The notes under the pieces were generated by a model, which saw only the letters and a program-made list of their open reading frames with translations, did no database searches and was not told the DNA's origin. Both the position numbers and the translations under genes were made by a program. From Flavobacteriales bacterium (GTDB taxonomy: Bacteria; Bacteroidota; Bacteroidia; JACJYZ01), in assembly GCA_020635855.1 (NCBI GenBank), contig JACJYZ010000004.1:62001-126000 (forward strand): a stretch of DNA of 64,000 nucleotides. Reading direction: 5' to 3'. Shown here piece after piece: positions 57,701 to 64,000 of the stretch; positions within the stretch are counted from its first letter, which is position 1, and each line of letters opens with the position of its first letter.

Positions 57701-59344
57701 GGTTCCAACTGCGGAAGCTATCCCCCTACCGGTACCGGTTCTTACTTTCAAAGCGGTGGTTCTCTGGATGCCAGTGTACCAACCGGTGCTTCCCAATCGG
57801 CCAGCCACTACATCATTCCGGGTATCACCTACTGCTCCAGCGATGAACTATTCTCCCTGAAAGGTACCAGCAGCGGAACGGAAAGCGTGTGGCAATCTTC
57901 TTCCATCGATATCTCCGGATGCACCAACATTGCACTTGACATCGACATCGCCGGGGATGCCGACAACGAAGCCGGGGATTATATCAAGGTATACTATGAG
58001 ATCGACGGGGGCGGGGAAAACAATATCATCGACGTCAGTGGCGCCGGACAGGACGGGGTATCCAACTACAGCACTTTCACAACCTATTCCGATGAAGCCA
58101 TTGCCGGTACTGGGTCGGCCATGGACATCATCATCCGGGCGGTCAACAACAACACCAATGAATATTACTACTTCGACAACATATCGGTTACCTGCGACCA
58201 GGCTGGATATACCTACCTCTGGAGCGACGGACAAACCGATTCCATTGCCGTTGCCTTGGGAGCCGGGGCCTATACCATGACCGTGACCGATGCCAACACT
58301 TGCACCGATACACGATCCATGACCATTGCCAGTCCGGGGGTGCTTTCGGTATCCACTTCCAGTACCAACGAATGTGATGGCGGAGGTGATGGTACCGGCA
58401 CCGCCGAAGTTTCCGGTGGTGTGCTGCCTTACACCTATCTCTGGTGCGACGGGCAAACCACCGAAACAGCTACCGGACTTTCCGCCGGTAGTTGCGGAGT
58501 TACCGTCACCGACGGAAACGGATGTACCGACAACGGATCGGTAACCATTTCCAATGCCGGGGGGGGATCCTCAAGTGCCGTGGAAGTCGAAGACTTCAAC
58601 TGCGACTATAGCACCGGCAGCATTGACATCACCGTCAGCGGAGGCAACCCGCCCTATCAGTATACATGGAGTACCGGTGAAACAACCGAAGACCTCAGCA
58701 CACTCTCGGCAGGCTCCTACAGCCTGGTCATCTGGGATGCCGACAACTGCTCCGAAGCCCAGTCCTTCACCATCAGTTGTATCGTAGGACTGCCTGTGGA
58801 GCTGCTCTCCTTTGATGCCGAACCCGAAAAGGACAAAGTCCTGCTCAACTGGTCCACTGCGAGCGAGATCAACAACGACTACTTCACCGTGGAGCGTTCC
58901 GCCGATGCCAACCACTTCGACAAGGTGTTCACAACGCCGGGGGCAGGTAACAGCCAGCACATGATCTTTTACAAAGGGGAAGACCCGGAACCTTACCCGG
59001 GCATGAATTATTACAGGTTGAAGCAAACCGATTACAGCGGTGAATCATCATACTCTCACATGGTGGGTGTGTACTACGGCAACCCCAACCTCAGCGAGCT
59101 GCTGCGCATCTATCCCAATCCCGCCACACAGGTGCTCAAGTACATCGTCAGCTCTCCGGACGGGGGCACCCTATATGTAGACATTGTCGACATCACCGGC
59201 AAGAAGGTGATATCCCAGCAGCAGGTGATGGACAAGGGTATCCAGCAGTTCCAGATCGATGTGTCCAAGTTGAGCAAGGGTTCTTACCAGTTCAGGTTGG
59301 TACTGGGCAATCAGACTTACTCCGAGAACCTGCTGATCAAATAG
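54776..59344 (+). CDS. T9SS adhesin with PKD domain and SprB repeats, tandem copy 3
   Basis: 1522 residues with the same architecture. Identical in DNA to copy 2 from 54179 to 57799, then diverged in the end of the inserted domain (for example AGDYIKVYYEIDGGGENN), in the fifth repeat's second half and in the sixth repeat (VSTSSTNECDGGGDGTGTAE), and in the tail (PEKDKVLLNWSTASEINN; DYSGESSYSHM; ending SENLLIK). Two blocks inside the diverged part, about 58462-58818 and 59082-59199, are again identical to copy 2. All substitutions preserve the frame, so all three genes appear intact and under selection. Confidence 0.9.
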   Translation: MMKYSHICSIRKITGILTVCLVLFSLLPARATHVVGGELYYVCNGGSNYTVTLNVYRDCYYAEAPYDDPAAIGVFDKNNNLVGTIYINYPGSSTIAPTLPSPCIEEPSNVCVEKASYTKSVNLPPIPGGYTLAYQRCCRNITVVNVNDPTNTGATFYTNIPDKAKASCNSNPVFDNDPAVYRCVDIDVNYDHSATDADGDSLVYSLCTPKTSSNVNPMPQPPDNPAYSSITWKAGYSVNDMMNSTSPLTIDAATGLITGTPEVTGVYVVGVCVKEYRSGILINTTTRDFQFNIVECPPDVATAVTSAMSDCSTLTVAFTNSTTGASSYLWDFGDPSSTSDQSTSTNPTYAYPAIGTYSVSLIAYSAQGDACNDTLTGYAATADTCPPCDLTVSTSITNADCNASCGCNAGISKSGTTLTIWKWTTISGTCAKLVWTVACSQCANVSFNYAGGCSFSGPSYCSGYFISNGSPLALSCDGVNMLGGSPPSSMTRDTIWGVTAGQATANPSGGSSPYTYLWANGKTTQTATGLNPGNYYVTVTDNNGCTATTIASVGQDGTTFSLSMSKTDETTCASDDGTATATPSVGGTYTYLWTPSSKTTQTITGLAAGTYYVLADKSATSCDEVGSITVGEPNTLALTMGGTDLSCYDDGSGEVSVTVSGGSGPYDYLWSPGGQTESSVSGLDAGTYTLTVTDNGGCEETDTQAITEPDEIVTSTSTTATSCYGDSDGSASVTASGGAGGFTYLWSSGGTGTTESALAAGTYTVTVEDADGCQETPTATVSQPAQLLAELFNSSDITCGGSYTGEITAVISGGTSGQSDVEIYAEDFTGYTGGTTTGSGGPDWTSTAGTSTSFATGISDVLQISTGCYDSEFAGNQDEYYSIWTPSGSGTVYVTKLWYYQHDNTLSGAETIQMAMYNDGGGYTKISGSDATLTGTGATGWISGDVTTPFAITLGSTYWIAVTSAAATYDVPRDGGSNCGSYPPTGTGSYFQSGGSLDASVPTGASQSASHYIIPGITYCSSDELFSLKGTSSGTESVWQSSSIDISGCTNIALDIDIAGDADNEAGDYIKVYYEIDGGGENNIIDVSGAGQDGVSNYSTFTTYSDEAIAGTGSAMDIIIRAVNNNTNEYYYFDNISVTCDQAGYTYLWSDGQTDSIAVALGAGAYTMTVTDANTCTDTRSMTIASPGVLSVSTSSTNECDGGGDGTGTAEVSGGVLPYTYLWCDGQTTETATGLSAGSCGVTVTDGNGCTDNGSVTISNAGGGSSSAVEVEDFNCDYSTGSIDITVSGGNPPYQYTWSTGETTEDLSTLSAGSYSLVIWDADNCSEAQSFTISCIVGLPVELLSFDAEPEKDKVLLNWSTASEINNDYFTVERSADANHFDKVFTTPGAGNSQHMIFYKGEDPEPYPGMNYYRLKQTDYSGESSYSHMVGVYYGNPNLSELLRIYPNPATQVLKYIVSSPDGGTLYVDIVDITGKKVISQQQVMDKGIQQFQIDVSKLSKGSYQFRLVLGNQTYSENLLIK

Positions 59345-59436
59345 GTTGCATGGTGTTACCCGGGCATTTTCTTTATGTATCCTTAATGTTCTTTTTCTAC
59401 ACAAGTCATCAGGTGTAATGACTTTTGAATCCCATT

Positions 59437-59444
59437 TAAGTTTG
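59437..59444 (+). promoter_or_regulatory. -7 promoter element TAAGTTTG upstream of the peroxidase gene
   Basis: Perfect TAnnTTTG, 17 bases before the TTG start at 59462. It marks a transcription unit separate from the adhesin array. Confidence 0.45.
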
Positions 59445-59461
59445 CACATAATTCATCTTTA

Positions 59462-61408
59462 TTGATCACTCCATTTCAAAAGGGATTCAGGCCCTATCCG
59501 GTCATCTTTCTGATTGCACTAACGGTATGTATTTCCATCGGGTTCAGTTCACCTGTGTCATCCGGCAAATACACAGAAGGGTATCATATCCGCCTAGGCG
59601 CCCTGAAAACAGAAGCAAGTCGATTGGAAGATATGATCCGGGCCGGGGATCCCACCTCGGCAACAGGTGCCGACGCATTGCTCCAACAGATCAACCGAAC
59701 CCGGGTGGCAATAAAAAGAACCGACTTCTGGCTGCGGTACCTGGATCCCAATCTGTACCGAAACATCAATGCACCGCTTCCTGTCGAATGGGAAACGGAG
59801 GTGTTCGAGAAATTTGAAAAACCTTATCGGCGTATAGGTGCCGGATTGACACTGGCGGCAACCTATCTGAAAGAAGGAAATGTAAACCGGGATTCACTTC
59901 TTTGGCTGGTGCAGCAAACCCTGGAGGCCATTGACCGCTACCGGAAAGACAGCATTGTTTCCACCTTGCAAAGCCACCACCAGTTCTTCCTGTGCAACCG
60001 GTTGTTCCTGCTTAACCTGGCTGCCATCTATACCACCGGCTTCGAGTGTCCGGACACCAGCAGGATCATTCCCGAGTTGCAGATCATGCTGGAAAACGTT
60101 GATACCATATATGCGTCCTACCAAATCGATTTCCCATCATATGCGCTTTCGGACGATTATACATCCCTTTATCAAAAAGCGGTTGCATTTGTTTCCAAAC
60201 AACCACATGAATATTCCCGGTTTGATCACTACACATGGATCCGTGATTATGTGAACCCGTTGTTCGGCATGAACCAGGCCATGATTCGTCAATACAAGGT
60301 GAAGTCACGAAGTGTTAACGACTACACACTGAATACCACATCCAATTCGATCTTCAGCAAGCAACTGTTTTATGGCCAGAACCAGAAAGGTATTTTTTCG
60401 AGGGTGTCCGATCCGACGCTGATCGAAGAGATCCGCGAGACAGGTAAATTGCTGTTTTTCGATCCGCTTCTTTCCGGCAACAATCAGAGAAGCTGCGCAT
60501 CCTGCCATAAACCCGACCAGGCATTCACTGATACAACACGGCGTACCGCATCCGATTTTGAAGGCACTGCTTCATTGCCGAGGAATACCCCCTCCCTGCT
60601 GAACGTTAAATACAATCACTTGCTGATGGCCGACGGCAAGCACACGACCCTGCAAAAACAGGGTAGAGCCGTTGTTTCCAACCCGGAAGAAATGCATGCG
60701 ATCCCGGAAGAGGTGGTTAACAAAGTGATGGATTGTAAACAGTACCAGAAAGCTTTTAAAAAATTCCTGGCCTATACACCACAAGAGAAAGTGGTGACAT
60801 TCGAGCACATCATATCAGCCATCACACTTTACTATGGTCGTTTCAGTGAATACGATGCTCCTTTCGACCAGGCCATGAACGGAAAAACGGCTGCAAGCGA
60901 TGGCGTACGTGAAGGATTCAACCTGTTCATGAGCAGGGCACAATGTGCCACATGTCATTTCATCCCGCAATTCAACGGAGTGAAACCTCCCTATGTGTCA
61001 TCGGAATTCGAAGTACTGGGCGTACCTGCCGACACTTCGTATCGATCTTTAAGTTCCGACAGTGGACGTTACGACATACATCCCGTTGATGAAATGCTGT
61101 TCGCTTTCCGTACCACCACATTGCGGAACACCGGCAAAACGCCACCATACATGCACAACGGTGTTTTCAATTCACTTGAACAGGTGATTGATTTCTACAA
61201 TGCCGGTGGCGGCGCCGGGCATCATTTGCAGGTTCCCAACCAAACCCTGCCATCCGACTCATTGCGACTCAGTGTACGGGACAAACAGCTGCTTACTACT
61301 TTCATCCTCTCCCTCAATGAAGACATTCCGACAGAAACCATACCCGAACAACTGCCTGTCTCCGGGAACAAAACCCTTAATACCAGAAAAACCAGTGGAA
61401 CTTATTAA
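59462..61408 (+). CDS. Di-haem cytochrome c peroxidase family protein with long N-terminal extension
   Basis: 648 residues. The likely start is a TTG at 59462; no in-frame ATG precedes the hydrophobic export segment (YPVIFLIALTVCISIGF). Residues ~35-310 are a helical extension with no recognised motif. Residues ~325-625 are the CcpA/MauG-type domain: first haem site CASCH at 345-349 after LLFFDPLLSGNNQRS, second haem site CATCH at 495-499, and the conserved FRTTTLRNTGKTPPYMHNGVF near the end. Such periplasmic enzymes reduce hydrogen peroxide or oxidise protein residues. It is followed after 10 bases by a lipoprotein cytochrome that may be its electron partner. Confidence 0.88.
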   Translation: MITPFQKGFRPYPVIFLIALTVCISIGFSSPVSSGKYTEGYHIRLGALKTEASRLEDMIRAGDPTSATGADALLQQINRTRVAIKRTDFWLRYLDPNLYRNINAPLPVEWETEVFEKFEKPYRRIGAGLTLAATYLKEGNVNRDSLLWLVQQTLEAIDRYRKDSIVSTLQSHHQFFLCNRLFLLNLAAIYTTGFECPDTSRIIPELQIMLENVDTIYASYQIDFPSYALSDDYTSLYQKAVAFVSKQPHEYSRFDHYTWIRDYVNPLFGMNQAMIRQYKVKSRSVNDYTLNTTSNSIFSKQLFYGQNQKGIFSRVSDPTLIEEIRETGKLLFFDPLLSGNNQRSCASCHKPDQAFTDTTRRTASDFEGTASLPRNTPSLLNVKYNHLLMADGKHTTLQKQGRAVVSNPEEMHAIPEEVVNKVMDCKQYQKAFKKFLAYTPQEKVVTFEHIISAITLYYGRFSEYDAPFDQAMNGKTAASDGVREGFNLFMSRAQCATCHFIPQFNGVKPPYVSSEFEVLGVPADTSYRSLSSDSGRYDIHPVDEMLFAFRTTTLRNTGKTPPYMHNGVFNSLEQVIDFYNAGGGAGHHLQVPNQTLPSDSLRLSVRDKQLLTTFILSLNEDIPTETIPEQLPVSGNKTLNTRKTSGTY

Positions 61409-61418
61409 AAGAAGACGG

Positions 61419-61757
61419 ATGCTATGGATGACCAGCCTGCTGGTTATGATGGCCTGTGCACAACAGCAAAAGGTAACCTATGAATTTCCGAAAGAAATGC
61501 TGGATGACGTGAAGGTGGCTTATAAAGAGGAGTGTGACAGAGGACAGGTTCTGTACGACCTGAACTGCGGAAAATGCCACACATCTTATAAGGGCAGAAA
61601 AAAAATTGTACCCGACTTTGATGACGACCAACTCACCGGGTATACGCTGCGAGAATCCAACATGCGGCATACCGAAAGCCTACCCGACAGCCTCGTAAGC
61701 GAGGAGGACCTGATCATCATCATGACGTTTCTGCGGTATAAGACAAGGAATGAGTGA
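61419..61757 (+). CDS. Monohaem c-type cytochrome, lipoprotein
   Basis: 112 residues from the ATG at 61419, chosen because it begins a lipoprotein signal (MLWMTSLLVMMAC; Cys13), whereas longer frames would overlap the peroxidase gene. One haem-binding CGKCH at residues 50-54 follows GQVLYDLNC; a distal Met ligand could be in ESNMRHTESLP. The C-terminal helix is EEDLIIIMTFLRY. It is probably tethered to a membrane facing the periplasm and co-expressed with the peroxidase. Confidence 0.85.
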   Translation: MLWMTSLLVMMACAQQQKVTYEFPKEMLDDVKVAYKEECDRGQVLYDLNCGKCHTSYKGRKKIVPDFDDDQLTGYTLRESNMRHTESLPDSLVSEEDLIIIMTFLRYKTRNE

Positions 61758-62001
61758 AAACAGCAAGAGCATACTGTAAGAGCATACAGCAACAGCATAC
61801 GGCATACAATGAGGGCACCGGATACTCGCTTCTATGATTCGGAGGTCTTGCCCGAAGTGTGTATCTGCAGAAAGTGTAAGGGGAATAAAAACAATTTGGA
61901 GCAAGGAAGCTTACGGCACCGAACTGTATGCTGTATGCTCTTGCTCCAAACTGTTTTTGTGGACTATCTTCACTTCCATGCCACGATGACCTGGAGATTC
62001 A
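61758..62001. repeat. Inverted-repeat-rich spacer
   Basis: Non-coding. GCATAC occurs four times at 61769-61807 and in inverted form (GTATGC) twice at 61926-61938. AGCAAGAGCATAC (from 61762) has an inverted partner around 61934-61946. A 16-bp inverted pair, AACAATTTGGAGCAAG (61890-61905) and CTTGCTCCAAACTGTT (61940-61955), matches at 15 of 16 positions and would form a long hairpin. It adjoins the GIY-YIG gene. Confidence 0.65.
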
Positions 62002-62313
62002 CTATTCTTCCATTGTCAGATTTACAATGCAAGGGTTGCCTTTGTAGTTCAATTGAGCAAACGTTGAGGCAAGCATGAGTCGCAATGCTTTTTTCCCTGC
62101 GGTTTTCTTAAAATAGGATTCCCGCCTTAGAGCATCCTGCTTAAACAAATAGAATTCACAAAAGATAAGAATCAACGGCCCTCTGTTGGCGGTACTTTTG
62201 GTTTTTCCCTGTTGATGGTATTCCAGTCGTTTTACAAGGTTGCTGCTATAACCCACGTAAAGAAGATGGTCCTTCCGACTGAATAAAATGTAGACACAAT
62301 AAGGCAAGGGCAT
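62002..62313 (-). CDS. GIY-YIG nuclease family protein
   Basis: 103 residues, the small single-domain (UPF0213/YhbQ-like) form. The N-terminus CVYILFSRKDHLLYVGYSSN corresponds to the paired GIY and YIG strands, followed by LVKRLEYHQQGKTKSTANRG with the catalytic-type Arg and His, and the metal-binding Glu in ALRRESYFKKTAGKKAL. Such genes are often multicopy and patchily distributed in Bacteroidota; some act in DNA repair or recombination, but the role is unsettled. Flanking inverted repeats and a tRNA make local mobility conceivable. Confidence 0.85.
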   Translation of the reverse strand: MPLPYCVYILFSRKDHLLYVGYSSNLVKRLEYHQQGKTKSTANRGPLILIFCEFYLFKQDALRRESYFKKTAGKKALRLMLASTFAQLNYKGNPCIVNLTMEE

Positions 62314-62438
62314 GACAGAAAAATTGGTGCCCTCTATACAAATGTAACAGAATCAAGAAGAACTGCCCCGCAGCAGAACTCGTGCCTCGTTCGCTTCGGG
62401 GCACCATACCCTGAAGTGAAAAAGCCCAGGAGTCATGC

Positions 62439-62470
62439 AAAAAGCCCGATGAGTGATCATCGGGCTTTTT
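62439..62470 (-). terminator. Intrinsic terminator of tRNA-Phe
   Basis: Perfect GCCCGATGA / TCATCGGGC stem with a four-base loop and flanking A5/T5 runs, 13 bases beyond the tRNA 3' end on the minus strand. An outer pair CCCTGAAGT / ACTTCAGGG encloses it. Confidence 0.82.
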
Positions 62471-62482
62471 CTACTTCAGGGG

Positions 62483-62555
62483 TGGTGCGGGAGGGAGTCG
62501 AACCCCCGACACAAGGATTTTCAGTCCTTTGCTCTACCAACTGAGCTACCGCACC
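62483..62555 (-). tRNA. tRNA-Phe (anticodon GAA)
   Basis: 73 bases on the minus strand. The acceptor stem GGTGCGG / CCGCACC, a D-arm with AGCTCAGTTGGTAGAGC, an anticodon loop CTGAAAA giving GAA, and a T-arm with GGTTCGACTCC are all present. Discriminator base A. The 3' CCA is not encoded. Confidence 0.96.
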
Positions 62556-62619
62556 GTAAAACCGGTGGCAAATGTAATAAATTTCCATTTACGAATACCG
62601 TTCCCACGATTTACCTTTA

Positions 62620-62627
62620 TACTTTTG
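62620..62627 (+). promoter_or_regulatory. -7 promoter element TACTTTTG, four bases before the coaX start
   Basis: Perfect TAnnTTTG; the spacer TCGG separates it from the ATG at 62632. It implies a leaderless mRNA. Confidence 0.5.
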
Positions 62628-62631
62628 TCGG

Positions 62632-63363
62632 ATGCGACGTCTTGTCATTGATATGGGGTCCAGCCGCACAAAGGTCGCCGTGTTCAACTCCAATGAACTG
62701 GAAAACCAAGCCACGCTGGAGGCTCCCATTGCAGAACAACTGAAAGATTGGCTACCGGATCCGCACACGATTCAGGCATGCGTCCTTTCCTCGGTTGCCT
62801 CCGAAGACCCTGCACTCCTATCGTTTCTTTCATCCTTTCCGTTCTTCGTGCAGGTGGAAGCAGGCATGCGCACCCCGCTGAAAATGGCCTATGAAAGCCC
62901 GGAAACACTCGGCAACGACAGGTTGGCTGCTGCGATCGGGGCCTGGTTCATCCACCCAGGTAAAGATCTGCTGGTGATTGATGCCGGCACCTGCATCACC
63001 ATGGACCTGGTTACGCACGATGCCACCTACCACGGTGGGAGTATCAGTCCCGGTCTGATGATGCGGTTCCGTGCCATGCATCAGTTCACGGCGCGGTTGC
63101 CGCTGGTTTCGCCCTCCGACGATGCATCTTTGACCGGCAGGAATACTGCGGCTTCCATTCGCTCCGGAGCTCAGAATGGGATCCTTGCGGAAGTGGATGG
63201 AATGGTCGCCCGATACCGCCAACAATTTCCACATCTCAAGGTCGTTCTGACCGGGGGCGATGCTTCTTTCTTTGAAAGCAACCTGAAATTTGACATCTTT
63301 GTCGCCCCAAACCTGGTTCTGGAAGGACTGAATTATATACTGAATGAACATACGACGCACTGA
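62632..63363 (+). CDS. coaX: Type III pantothenate kinase
   Basis: 243 residues. It phosphorylates pantothenate in the first step of CoA synthesis. ASKHA-fold signatures: LVIDMGSSRTKVAVF (phosphate 1), TLGNDRLAAAIGA, LLVIDAGTCITMDLV (phosphate 2), GGSISPGLMMR, and LTGGDASFF near the C-terminus. The first phosphate loop reads DMGSSRTK rather than the common DxGNTxxK, a small variation seen in this phylum. Its 3' end overlaps the start of the following outer-membrane gene by 20 bases. Confidence 0.93.
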   Translation: MRRLVIDMGSSRTKVAVFNSNELENQATLEAPIAEQLKDWLPDPHTIQACVLSSVASEDPALLSFLSSFPFFVQVEAGMRTPLKMAYESPETLGNDRLAAAIGAWFIHPGKDLLVIDAGTCITMDLVTHDATYHGGSISPGLMMRFRAMHQFTARLPLVSPSDDASLTGRNTAASIRSGAQNGILAEVDGMVARYRQQFPHLKVVLTGGDASFFESNLKFDIFVAPNLVLEGLNYILNEHTTH

Positions 63364-64000
63364 GATCCTCATCTTGTCTCTGCTGACAGCAGGTTTGGCC
63401 CATGCACAAACCCGGAGCAATTCACCTTATTCCCGATACGGACTCGGGGAATTACACCACAACATGATGGGCGAATTCACCGGACTGGGTGAACTCTCTC
63501 TCCCCATTCGCCATGCCGCAACACTCAACTTCGACAACCCGGCATCGTTGACCGCTATCAACAGCACCATATTCATGTTCGGGTTTTATAGCGACATTTC
63601 CCGTATCGAATCCAATTCCATCACAAACCCACCCGTCAACAACAGTTCCTCTGCGGCCTACATGGCCCTGGGATTGCGTATTACCAAACCGGATCGGGCA
63701 ATCAAATGGAGTTCGGCACTCGGACTGCTTCCCTACAGCGGGGTTGGATACTCGGTAGAACAAAACGTAAAAATCAACCAGGTTGGGAACGTAAAATACC
63801 GGTTTGACGGAAGCGGCGGATTGAACCACCTGGTATTCGCCAATGGATGGCAAAAAGGTCCGGTATCCGTGGGACTTAAAACCGGTTATCTTTTCGGTAA
63901 GATAGACCGGGAACGCCAGAACCTGCTACCCGTTGATTCTGCGGCATTCAACAGCGCCGCCAAAAGCCGTTTAACAGTGGGCGACTTCACCCTGCAAGCC
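63344..64000 (+). CDS. Outer-membrane beta-barrel protein, 5' part (cut by the window edge)
   Basis: Open from the ATG at 63344 (in a different frame from coaX, overlapping it by 20 bases) to the window end, 219 codons without a stop. Signal peptide MNIRRTEILILSLLTAGLA, then HAQ. The mature start NSPYSRYGLGELHHNMMGEF is characteristic of a family of Bacteroidota outer-membrane proteins, and alternating aromatic strands follow (STIFMFGFYSDISRI; PVSVGLKTGYLFGKI). These are FadL/OmpP1-like in general look; the function is not established. Confidence 0.82.
   Translation, partial: MNIRRTEILILSLLTAGLAHAQTRSNSPYSRYGLGELHHNMMGEFTGLGELSLPIRHAATLNFDNPASLTAINSTIFMFGFYSDISRIESNSITNPPVNNSSSAAYMALGLRITKPDRAIKWSSALGLLPYSGVGYSVEQNVKINQVGNVKYRFDGSGGLNHLVFANGWQKGPVSVGLKTGYLFGKIDRERQNLLPVDSAAFNSAAKSRLTVGDFTLQA

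Larger units (their letters stand above)
45574..57799 (+). repeat. Tandem repeat of exact 5166-bp period (adhesin gene plus spacer)
   Basis: By reading, each base from 45574 to 52633 matches the base 5166 positions downstream, so a 12.2-kb stretch has a 5166-bp period. The start codons 44444, 49610 and 54776 and the stops share this spacing. Just outside the limits the copies diverge: a silent A/T difference at 45573 versus 50739, and an A/G difference at 52634 versus 57800. Confidence 0.85.

Noticed and set aside
62453..62743. Plus-strand open frame crossing the tRNA and the coaX start
   Set aside because: It is a reading of the reverse complement of tRNA-Phe (a familiar false ORF) and overlaps coaX out of frame.

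Overview
The window looks like a chromosomal segment of a Bacteroidota bacterium (Flavobacteriia/Sphingobacteriia grade; I cannot place it lower). Supporting signs are type IX secretion (T9SS) C-terminal sorting domains on several secreted proteins, SprB-type adhesin repeats, a gliding-motility-type C-terminal domain, the Bacteroidota promoter -7 element TAnnTTTG in front of many genes, almost no Shine-Dalgarno sequences, a DUF2795 miniprotein, and prfB with the classical +1 programmed frameshift.

Layout. 1-3932: the 3' part of a giant SprB-repeat adhesin whose frame is broken by a 66-bp in-frame insertion carrying two stops. 3919-14660: small exported and outer-membrane proteins, a kinase-like unknown, an EVE-domain protein, a TerB/FHA-like/ABC transporter fusion and a lipoprotein pair. 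14741-24228 (minus): secA, DUF2795, a corrinoid adenosyltransferase/ABC ATPase pair, a methyltransferase and a propeller/barrel outer-membrane protein. 24306-30856: metallo-hydrolase, hemL, UbiA-like protein, unknown membrane protein, gcvP. 30982-43632: a T9SS cargo protein, mlaEF, a tiny lipoprotein, feoAB, an SprT-like protease, an aminotransferase-manC pair, fumC, an ArsC-family gene, prfB and recX. 43633-44443 is AT-rich and appears non-coding.

44444-59344 is the standout: three head-to-tail genes, each for a 1522-residue T9SS adhesin, on an exact 5166-bp period. The middle gene is a hybrid: its 5' part and upstream spacer match copy 3, its 3' part and downstream spacer match copy 1. This is what unequal crossing-over between two older paralogues would leave. 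Short identical patches inside the diverged ends suggest additional gene conversion. Each protein has a signal peptide, an N-terminal domain, a PKD domain, a Cys-rich segment, seven SprB repeats (the fifth split by an inserted domain of about 320 residues) and a T9SS tail.

59462-64000: a di-haem cytochrome c peroxidase with a lipoprotein monohaem cytochrome, an inverted-repeat-rich spacer, a GIY-YIG nuclease, tRNA-Phe(GAA), coaX, and the 5' part of an outer-membrane protein cut by the window edge.

A recurring regulatory pattern is a TAnnTTTG-like element ending only 3-7 bases before the start codon of several genes, which predicts leaderless mRNAs. No rRNA, CRISPR array, intact IS element or prophage was seen.
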